Positions 1-4,450 of a stretch of DNA of 5,630 nt are shown piece by piece (position 1 is the first letter of the stretch; every line of letters starts with the position of its first letter). Below the pieces are notes generated by a model. It saw only the letters and a program-made list of their open reading frames with translations, was not told the origin of the DNA and did no database searches. The stretch covers positions 4,214-9,843 of the forward strand of contig DIZP01000011.1 in assembly GCA_002429375.1 (NCBI GenBank). Reading direction: 5' to 3'. Source of the stretch: a bacterium UBA6025. GTDB taxonomy: Bacteria; Patescibacteriota; Saccharimonadia; Saccharimonadales; Saccharimonadaceae. The position numbers and the translations under genes are program-made.

Positions 1-182
1 ATACCGATGATGGCCAGTGAGTCGGCAAATACGATTGCGGTAATCATTAACGTTCGGATGTCACTCAACTTTTCTGGGTTACGACCAAATGCGTTCAGCG
101 CGCCGGCACCAATAAAGCCAATACCCATTGCTGCACCGAGTGCCGGTAGAGCGTACGTCAGGCCAAATGCTAGTTGTTCCAT
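1..182 (-). CDS. atpE: ATP synthase F0 subunit c, C-terminus cut by the window edge
   Basis: This is the proteolipid that forms the membrane c-ring of the F1F0 ATP synthase and carries the coupling ion. The first 60 residues are visible, starting MEQLAFGLTYALPALGAAMG. Helix 1 is rich in Gly and Ala (GIGFIGAGAL, residues 20-29). The polar loop that contacts F1 reads GRNPEK (33-38), the family's usual RNPE/RQPE signature. Helix 2 then carries the ion-binding carboxylate as Asp54 in FADSLAIIG. No Gln is seen about 33 residues before the carboxylate, where Na+-type subunits have one, so proton coupling is inferred. The ATG at 182 follows a strong AAAAGGAG ribosome site. The gene is 57 nt downstream of atpB on the same strand, the standard a-c order. 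The last 15-25 residues lie beyond position 1. Confidence 0.96.
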   Translation of the reverse strand, partial: MEQLAFGLTYALPALGAAMGIGFIGAGALNAFGRNPEKLSDIRTLMITAIVFADSLAIIG

Positions 183-190
183 GTTTCTAT

Positions 191-212
191 CTCCTTTTCG
201 CTGTACTGCGAA
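191..212 (-). promoter_or_regulatory. Strong ribosome binding site of atpE with a small adjacent hairpin
   Basis: Reading on the minus strand, AAAAGGAG (198 to 191) lies 8 nt before the atpE ATG and is the strongest Shine-Dalgarno site in the window. Directly upstream is a 5-bp dyad, TTCGC and GCGAA (212-208 and 201-197), around a 6-nt AGTACA loop, whose last bases touch the site. Subunit c is needed in many copies per enzyme, so a strong site fits. Whether the little hairpin forms in the mRNA is not shown. Confidence 0.7.
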
Positions 213-233
213 TTCTTGTCTTAGTTGTTTTCT

Positions 234-242
234 ATTATATCA
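234..242 (-). promoter_or_regulatory. Candidate internal promoter (extended -10) ahead of atpE
   Basis: On the minus strand the sequence TGATATAAT matches the extended -10 consensus TGnTATAAT exactly, and its TGA is the stop codon of atpB. A start point near 227 would leave a leader of about 45 nt before atpE, including its ribosome site. I see no good -35 hexamer, so the call rests on the extended -10 alone, which also occurs by chance in AT-rich spacers. Confidence 0.4.
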
Positions 243-1055
243 TTCTGGCTGTTGAGCCGTTTTGGGCTGCAGAGCGGGGGAATGGTCAGATGAAGTGTCG
301 CCGTGCGAAGTGACGGCGAGTGACGTGAAAATAAGCGTCAGAATGAAAAATACGTAGGCTTGAATAAAGCCGATGAATAGTTCGAACGCCATAAAAAATG
401 GTAACGTCACACTTGCAAAGTAGTTTGTTAAAACCGCGATAACAATCAACAGTACTTCGCCGGCGAAAGCATTCCCGAATAAACGCAGCGCCAGGGCGGT
501 GCCCCGCGACAGCTCACCAATCAGCTCGAGAATACCTTCAAACGAACCTATCGGATCTTTAACCGGGTTACGAAAATAGCGCCTGGCATTACCCAGCACG
601 CCCAAATGCTTGATGGCATAGAACTGGACGGTGACAACGGTAATAATAGCGAGACCCAAGGTAAAGTTCAGATCGGCTGTCAAGCTTCGTAACAGTGGCA
701 CACCGCTTATCATAATAGAATCAAGACCAGGTAGGACACTCAGCCAGTAGTTAATCAGCACAAAAAAGAATATGGTGACCGCTAACGGTGTTACCTTGCG
801 GGCCAAGACTCGGTCGGGCACGACATCGTTAATCGACTTCAGCAAACCTTCAAAAACCCACTGAACTAACCCGACAAATCGGTTATAACGGCCCGTCCGT
901 ACCATATATACGACGTAAAACAGAATAGCCAGCATAACCGCGAGGCCCATTAGGCCAGTCACCATCGCGTTGGTCACTGCAACACCACCAACCGAAAAGA
1001 GTTTTTCAGCCGCGATGCTGATACGAAGATCGATGGCGCCAAACGCGCCGATCAT
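240..1055 (-). CDS. atpB: ATP synthase F0 subunit a
   Basis: This is the stator membrane subunit that forms the proton half-channels against the c-ring. It has 271 residues, a normal length. The family signature is clear: LALRLFGNAFAGE at 188-200, where Arg191 is the essential arginine (E. coli Arg210) and Glu200 follows in the same helix. The final helix reads FELFIGFIQAYVFFIL, with Gln232 at the place of E. coli Gln252. Hydrophobic segments lie near 31-51, 90-108, 130-148, 198-215 and 218-250, and EGLLKSINDVVPDRV forms the loop after the first helix. After about residue 250 comes a polar tail rich in Ser, Thr, Gln and Pro, probably disordered. The ATG overlaps the stop of the upstream small gene in ATGA, which supports both the start and translational coupling; its own ribosome site is weak. 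Confidence 0.97.
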   Translation of the reverse strand: MIGAFGAIDLRISIAAEKLFSVGGVAVTNAMVTGLMGLAVMLAILFYVVYMVRTGRYNRFVGLVQWVFEGLLKSINDVVPDRVLARKVTPLAVTIFFFVLINYWLSVLPGLDSIMISGVPLLRSLTADLNFTLGLAIITVVTVQFYAIKHLGVLGNARRYFRNPVKDPIGSFEGILELIGELSRGTALALRLFGNAFAGEVLLIVIAVLTNYFASVTLPFFMAFELFIGFIQAYVFFILTLIFTSLAVTSHGDTSSDHSPALQPKTAQQPE

Positions 1056-1303
1056 GATTGTCTCACTTTTCTAATTTGAAGGGTGATTAATATCGCGCTG
1101 GTAGCAAAACCAATGATAATCATCATGGTGGTAAAAAGAGGGGCTTTATGAAGCATGTTGTCGAGACCGATACCTACGATGGTTCCCGTGATAGGGGGAA
1201 CAAAAGTCCGCCACGTCGTATCGAGGATAGTCAGCAGCAACAAAATTACCGCAGAGTGCGGTAACTTTGTCGCCTTAGTGGTAGGTCTAGGCGACTGAGT
1301 CAT
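1052..1303 (-). CDS. AtpZ/AtpI-like small membrane protein of the ATP synthase operon
   Basis: This 83-residue protein has two predicted membrane helices: one within about 17-48 and one at about 57-77. Between them lies GTIVGIGLDNMLHKAP, matching the glycine-spaced helix ending in LD, then a short loop with Pro, that marks the AtpZ/AtpI (gene 1 type) family. Position agrees: it is the first gene of the operon and its TGA overlaps the atpB ATG by 4 nt. In studied bacteria such proteins assist c-ring or F0 assembly and some have been linked to Mg2+ handling. Which role applies here cannot be read from the sequence. The N-terminus (first 16 residues) is polar and basic. No clear ribosome site precedes the ATG at 1303, so the transcript may be nearly leaderless or the start may be slightly wrong. 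Confidence 0.8.
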   Translation of the reverse strand: MTQSPRPTTKATKLPHSAVILLLLTILDTTWRTFVPPITGTIVGIGLDNMLHKAPLFTTMMIIIGFATSAILITLQIRKVRQS

Positions 1304-1345
1304 TTCATTCTATACTGTAGCAGTGAAAGAGAGATTTGTACAGTC
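1304..1345. promoter_or_regulatory. Short divergent promoter region between the atp operon and the zinc-ribbon gene
   Basis: Only 42 bp separate two divergent ATGs, so both promoters should lie here or inside the genes. On the plus strand TATACT (1311-1316) could be a -10 for the small gene, giving a leader of about 23 nt with a weak purine site (GAAAGAGAG, 1325-1333). On the minus strand TGTACA (1342-1337), 17 bp and TACAGT (1319-1314) resemble a weak sigma-70 pair that would start transcription about 4 nt before the operon's first ATG. Neither strand has a strong -35, so the boxes are tentative although the region's role is likely. Confidence 0.4.
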
Positions 1346-1555
1346 ATGCCACGACGTAACAAACAAATAAAGTCATTGATAGCGTCGGTCCAGGCCGGTT
1401 GCAAATCAAAACGTCGCTTTGATAATGAGCAATCCGCCTTGAAGGCGGCCGACAATCAAATGTTGCTCAACCTGTCGCTCGAACTGAGCGTTTATAAATG
1501 TGATTATTGCACTGGTTGGCATTTGACGCGCCGCGTCAAAAACACCGATAAGTAG
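1346..1555 (+). CDS. Small basic protein with a C-x2-C-x3-H zinc-ribbon-like motif, function unknown
   Basis: A 69-residue basic protein. The N-terminus is Arg/Lys rich (MPRRNKQIK). A central stretch, DNEQSALKAADNQMLLNLSLEL, looks helical. The end has YKCDYCTGWHLTRR, with Cys52, Cys55 and His59; Cys19 could be a fourth metal ligand. The Tyr-x-Cys-x2-Cys-x-x-Trp-His-Leu-Thr pattern recurs in small uncharacterised proteins of bacteria and phages, where it probably binds zinc, but I know of no assigned function. DNA or RNA binding is a guess from the charge. It diverges from the atp operon across 42 bp and is followed 1 nt after its stop by a stem-loop. The ATG at 1346 has a weak GAAAGAGAG purine run upstream. 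It is clearly shorter than any known enzyme, and the composition and motif make it a real gene rather than a chance frame. Confidence 0.75.
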   Translation: MPRRNKQIKSLIASVQAGCKSKRRFDNEQSALKAADNQMLLNLSLELSVYKCDYCTGWHLTRRVKNTDK

Positions 1556-1556
1556 A

Positions 1557-1585
1557 GCAATCGCCACTCGGCGATTGCATTATTC
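1557..1585. terminator. Stem-loop terminator between convergent genes
   Basis: GCAATCGCC (1557-1565) and GGCGATTGC (1570-1578) form a perfect 9-bp stem around an ACTC loop, starting 1 nt after the stop of the zinc-ribbon gene. On the plus strand it is followed by ATTATTCTC, a poor T tract. The pilin-like gene ends convergently at 1609, so the same stem may stop both transcripts. The stem is convincing; the strength of termination is not. Confidence 0.7.
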
Positions 1586-1608
1586 TCAATTGCTTTCACA
1601 CGGGACCG

Positions 1609-3909
1609 TTAGCTTGAGGTTACTGTAAAGGTACCGCTAGTCGTAAATGTATGGATAGTATTCCCACCCAGTATTGTTATTGTTCCACCTGTCGCTGTCA
1701 TGGAGCCAGTAGGGTAGGAGATGATAACAACACCAGAACCGCCTGCACCACCGGGCTGCGCAGCTTCATTCACATTCGTTAAAGAACCTCCACCGCCGCC
1801 ACCAGTGTTGGCAGCACCAGATGTACCAGTTCCGGTAGTAACGCCTCGACCATTTCCGCCGCCACCATTTCCGCCGGAACCCAAAGTCGTACTTCCTGCA
1901 CCGCCGCCGCCGCCGCCATAATAAACAGAGCTATTTGAAATTGAAGATAGAAAACCAATTCCGCCATTACCACCTATAGTATCAGTAGTAGAGCTACCGC
2001 CTATTGCGCCGCCGCCACCGCCACCACCGCCAGCGCTCGGTACTAAGCTATCATAACCATTATCATTTCCACCAGCATATCCTTGTCCCAAAATTCCAGC
2101 CGCACCATCTAATGTCTGACCATTTTCTCCAGCTGCCCCGCCCGAACCACCACCAGTTGGGGCAGTTACCCAAGTTCCACCGTAACCTCCGCCAATTGCT
2201 CTTAATGACCCAAATATAGAGTTTTGGCCATTGTTGCCTGCAGTAAATCCAGCTACTCCTGTTCCACCATTTCCAACCGTTACTGCATACGTTCGGTCCG
2301 AAAGACTATAAGAACTATTGTAAATAACGCCACCTGCACCGCCGCCGCCGGATGCAATACTCTGACCTGAGGATCCACCACCACTACCACCGCCAGCCAC
2401 AACTAATACTTTTGCAACACCTGCTATAGGTACCTGAGAAGGGTTTGGAGTGTAAGTATTATCGTAAGAATAGGAATTCGGGTCGGTTGCGCTCCAAAAG
2501 TTTGCAGCCGACCATGTCACATCGGAAACTGTCAGAGCAACGTTATCCGCAGTACGAACGACGGCAAGATCAAAGCCAGACAGACTGGCCACATTGTTTA
2601 ACGCGACACCAAAACTATGAAGACCCTCACTTAAGGTGAGGATGGTCGTATTAATGTCACTATTATTACCATTAGCAACAACAGCGCCATCAAGATAAAT
2701 GGAACAGGAGTCGTCACAGCCATAAGCTAGTCTTACCTGAGTTGGAGCCACAATGTTTATTATCCGACTGTCCTTAAACACCGCATAGCCTGCAGGGTAA
2801 TTGCCCGATCCATCATAACTGTGAGTAGTATTTATATATCGGGCCGTCGAATCTCCGCTTCGCGACAGCCAATAGCCAGCCGCGACGGTTGAAGTCGCTG
2901 GCATAATATCCCTAACTGGCGTCCAGGCTGTAAGGTCAGTATAATAATTAACCGACGAATAATGTACGGGGTTTCCTGCGCTAACGCGCCAAGTCGTATC
3001 TGATACTACGATAGGGGATGAGGCGCCATTTAATTTTAATGACGCCATAATATTAAACCCTCCTGGGAGAATTGCCCCGTTTGTATCTCTCACCATAATC
3101 GTGTGGCAGCCAACTGCCAAATTAACAGTCACAGAGGTGGCCGTCGTATTATACATAGAAAGAACAAGAGCACTGTCAATATAGAAGTTACTGTGTCCGT
3201 CACTGTTAGCTGTCAGTGTGTATACTCCTGCCTGCGTCACACTAAAATCTTTTCTAAAATAATTAGGGCCAGAGTTTAAATTACCAGTCGCAATCGCAAT
3301 AGGTTTGGCTGTCGGCTCAGGTATTGGGAAAGTAGTTGTCGTTATCGCAGCGTTATTCCACCCCAGCACGCTCGTGGCGCTACCAGAACATAAATCAGGC
3401 ACGGCCACTGACGGAACGGTGTTCTGCTGATAACGCCGCCAGACAGCACCATTTGACGTTCGGAGGATCTCGACAAAGCCGGTATTGGGAAGTGTCAGGG
3501 CTTTGCCGGTGGCGTCAACTGGTGGCATGCCAATACTAAAACTACTGCGGACATCCCCATTGAGCGTTACCGAGCAGCGAGCATCGATCGACGGACAAGA
3601 AAAGCCCGCTAATTGGGCTCCGGAGCAGTTCGTGTTTGGCATCAATGGATTAGCATTGCTCCATTGCGGCAGGCCACCATTAGCGTTGAGACAGGCTTTT
3701 GCATAAGCAACGCCCGCGTCACCAGCCACTTGGGCCAGTTGGGTATAATATTGGGTTTTTATAGCCGTCCTGACGGCCGTCGTACTCGTCACGGCGGCAA
3801 GCAGCACAATAAGCATGACAATAGAGCTTATTAGAATCGTGGGGAGGGCAAAGCCAGGTGTATGACGCGCATCCGTTGTTGGTTGTGTTGCTTGCTCGAC
3901 GTGTGTCAC
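1609..3909 (-). CDS. Type IV prepilin-like adhesin with PA14/GLEYA-like modules and a glycine-rich domain
   Basis: A 766-residue surface protein (numbering from the GTG at 3909). Residues 1-19 form a polar leader ending in Gly19, followed by FALPTILISSIVMLIVLLAAV (20-40), the hydrophobic helix of a type IV pilin-like protein. Position +5 is Thr rather than Glu, as in some minor pilins. A Cys-rich globular part follows (Cys73, 95, 105, 112, 174). Two related beta modules lie at about 178-308 and 323-468, each with a Tyr-Ile/Leu-Asp strand, a Gly-x-His turn and a closing VSD-x-TW. Residues 500-728 are a glycine-rich domain starting VLVVAGGGSGGG and ending GGSGVVIISYPTG, and the tail is TIHTFTTSGTFTV. 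This glycine-rich type is common in phage fibres and bacterial adhesins. GTG is chosen because AGAGGT lies 6 nt upstream and a promoter just before that; an in-frame ATG at 3990 would add 27 residues and a long, unusual leader. The gene is convergent with 1346-1555 and divergent from 4057-4335. A role as minor or tip pilin in surface or host contact is inferred. Confidence 0.8.
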   Translation of the reverse strand: MTHVEQATQPTTDARHTPGFALPTILISSIVMLIVLLAAVTSTTAVRTAIKTQYYTQLAQVAGDAGVAYAKACLNANGGLPQWSNANPLMPNTNCSGAQLAGFSCPSIDARCSVTLNGDVRSSFSIGMPPVDATGKALTLPNTGFVEILRTSNGAVWRRYQQNTVPSVAVPDLCSGSATSVLGWNNAAITTTTFPIPEPTAKPIAIATGNLNSGPNYFRKDFSVTQAGVYTLTANSDGHSNFYIDSALVLSMYNTTATSVTVNLAVGCHTIMVRDTNGAILPGGFNIMASLKLNGASSPIVVSDTTWRVSAGNPVHYSSVNYYTDLTAWTPVRDIMPATSTVAAGYWLSRSGDSTARYINTTHSYDGSGNYPAGYAVFKDSRIINIVAPTQVRLAYGCDDSCSIYLDGAVVANGNNSDINTTILTLSEGLHSFGVALNNVASLSGFDLAVVRTADNVALTVSDVTWSAANFWSATDPNSYSYDNTYTPNPSQVPIAGVAKVLVVAGGGSGGGSSGQSIASGGGGAGGVIYNSSYSLSDRTYAVTVGNGGTGVAGFTAGNNGQNSIFGSLRAIGGGYGGTWVTAPTGGGSGGAAGENGQTLDGAAGILGQGYAGGNDNGYDSLVPSAGGGGGGGGAIGGSSTTDTIGGNGGIGFLSSISNSSVYYGGGGGGAGSTTLGSGGNGGGGNGRGVTTGTGTSGAANTGGGGGGSLTNVNEAAQPGGAGGSGVVIISYPTGSMTATGGTITILGGNTIHTFTTSGTFTVTSS
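1900..1917. repeat. GCC trinucleotide microsatellite inside the glycine-rich coding region
   Basis: Positions 1903-1917 are five uninterrupted GCC units, preceded by ACC, encoding six consecutive glycines on the minus strand. A second, imperfect GCC/ACC run at 2008-2031 encodes eight glycines. Slippage here would change the length in steps of one glycine without breaking the frame. Such runs are expected from the composition of a glycine-rich domain, so a regulatory use is not implied. Confidence 0.75.
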
Positions 3910-3915
3910 GTTTTT

Positions 3916-3921
3916 ACCTCT
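3916..3921 (-). promoter_or_regulatory. Ribosome binding site that fixes the GTG start of the pilin-like gene
   Basis: AGAGGT on the minus strand lies 6 nt before the GTG at 3909. No comparable site precedes the in-frame ATG at 3990. The site sits between the candidate -10 box and the GTG, which makes the longer frame unlikely to be the translated product. Confidence 0.7.
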
Positions 3922-3925
3922 GTTG

Positions 3926-3954
3926 TTATGCGCTAAGTATAGCATAAGCGCTAA
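3926..3954 (-). promoter_or_regulatory. Extended -10 promoter of the pilin-like gene within nested repeats
   Basis: On the minus strand TGCTATACT (3944 to 3936) is an extended -10 box. A start near 3929 gives a leader of about 20 nt to the GTG. The heptamer TTAGCGC occurs twice, at 3954-3948 and 3936-3930, with starts 18 nt apart, flanking the -10. An inverted pair TTATGC/GCATAA (3926-3931 and 3942-3947) also spans the box. This arrangement could be an operator for a dimeric regulator. No good -35 hexamer is seen, consistent with an extended -10 promoter or an activator-dependent one. Confidence 0.55.
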
Positions 3955-4016
3955 AAATTGGAAGATAGTAAGCGTTATCCCATCAACCATATACTATTTA
4001 CCACCTACCAAATAGC

Positions 4017-4046
4017 GTACAATGTACAGTAACAGCACAAAAGGGA
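4017..4046 (+). promoter_or_regulatory. Candidate -10 box and ribosome site of the glutaredoxin-like gene
   Basis: TACAAT (4018-4023) matches the -10 consensus in five of six positions and sits in a small dyad, GTAC-AAT-GTAC (4017-4027). The upstream TTTACC is only 15 bp away, so the -35 is weak. The purine run AAGGGA (4041-4046) lies 10 nt before the ATG at 4057 and is a plausible ribosome site. The start of transcription would fall near 4030. Confidence 0.4.
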
Positions 4047-4056
4047 ATATATCATT

Positions 4057-4335
4057 ATGAGTAACAGCCCGACACCGCAAATCATCGTTTATAAAACCAG
4101 TTGGTGCGCCTTTTGCCACGCTGAGACGCAGTGGCTCGACACGCTCGGTATAGCCTACATCGCCAAAGATATCGAAGCCGATAAAGCCGCCTACGCCGAA
4201 CTGATGAGCAAGAATGGCGGCACCTTTAGCGGCGTGCCCGTGACCGATGTTGCTGGCGACCTGATACTCGGTTTTGACCGACCAAAACTGCAGACGACCA
4301 TAAAGGCCCATCATATTGAGCCAGTTTCCGCTTAG
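4057..4335 (+). CDS. Glutaredoxin-like thiol-disulfide oxidoreductase
   Basis: A 92-residue cytosolic protein with the thioredoxin fold of small glutaredoxins. The first strand IIVYKTS leads into the active site CAFC (Cys17, Cys20) at the start of helix 1. The segment GVPVTDVAGDLILGFD (59-74) contains the conserved cis-proline region (Val60-Pro61), followed by a Gly-Asp turn (67-68) and the Gly-Phe-Asp of the final turn. It has no signal peptide. Size and motif order fit the NrdH/YruB-like glutaredoxins, which reduce protein disulfides or supply electrons to ribonucleotide reductase. The partner here is not shown by the neighbours. The ATG is supported by AAGGGA upstream. It is divergent from the pilin-like gene and convergent with the ABC-F gene, so it is probably a single-gene unit. 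The overlapping minus-strand frame at 3994-4404 lacks any family motif. Confidence 0.9.
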   Translation: MSNSPTPQIIVYKTSWCAFCHAETQWLDTLGIAYIAKDIEADKAAYAELMSKNGGTFSGVPVTDVAGDLILGFDRPKLQTTIKAHHIEPVSA

Positions 4336-4345
4336 TAAAACCTTG

Positions 4346-4384
4346 TAAAAAAGCCTTGGGTGGCATGCGGTGGGGCCACCCCAA
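4346..4384 (-). terminator. Intrinsic terminator for the ABC-F gene
   Basis: On the minus strand TTGGGGTGGC (4384-4375) pairs with GCCACCCAA (4364-4356), with one bulged G, around a 10-nt loop, and GGC then TTTTTT (4352-4347) follows. A GC-rich stem with a run of six T is the standard intrinsic terminator. It lies about 65 nt beyond the ABC-F stop codon at 4451. On the plus strand the stem has no T tract, so its direction is clear. Confidence 0.75.
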
Positions 4385-4419
4385 AATTGTTTATGGTAAG
4401 CCATAAAAATTTTAGGGGT
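4378..4419. other. Long AT-rich hairpin flanked by C4/G4, possible bidirectional terminator
   Basis: ACCCC-AAAATT-(G)-TTTATGG (4378-4396) pairs with CCATAAA-AATTTT-(A)-GGGGT (4401-4419) around a TAAG loop: about 18 pairs with two single-base bulges. It follows the glutaredoxin-like gene and precedes the ABC-F stop on the opposite strand. The stem runs into AATTTT on both strands, so it could stop either transcript, but no T tract follows the GC-rich base. It shares bases 4378-4384 with the neighbouring terminator, so the two cannot form in one molecule. Confidence 0.55.
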
Positions 4420-4450
4420 AAACCGAATGACAGGACCCTATAGTGATAGT

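Noticed and set aside
1674..1725. Possible truncation of the adhesin, because the tail TIHTFTTSGTFTV resembles a sequence that often precedes a glycine-rich domain
   Set aside because: Glycine-rich proteins of this type commonly end with such a tail, a proper TAA stop follows, and no remaining glycine-rich coding sequence is found downstream.
1721..1921. A proline-rich plus-strand frame
   Set aside because: It is the complement of the glycine codons (GGN reads as Pro on the other strand) of the adhesin, so the composition is an artefact.
2625..2641. Perfect CCTCAC/GTGAGG hairpin with a 5-nt loop
   Set aside because: It lies inside the second beta module of the adhesin, has no T tract and a stem of only 6 bp, as expected by chance in a gene of this length.
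1337..4030. The octamer TGTACAGT upstream of both plus-strand genes (1337-1344 and 4023-4030)
   Set aside because: Its distance from the ATG differs (1 nt versus 26 nt), and a single shared octamer between two spacers is weak evidence for a common operator.
3994..4404. A 136-codon minus-strand frame opposite the glutaredoxin-like gene
   Set aside because: It shows no family motif and is antisense to a gene with a clear CAFC active site; its end is full of residues complementary to coding sequence and the intergenic hairpins.
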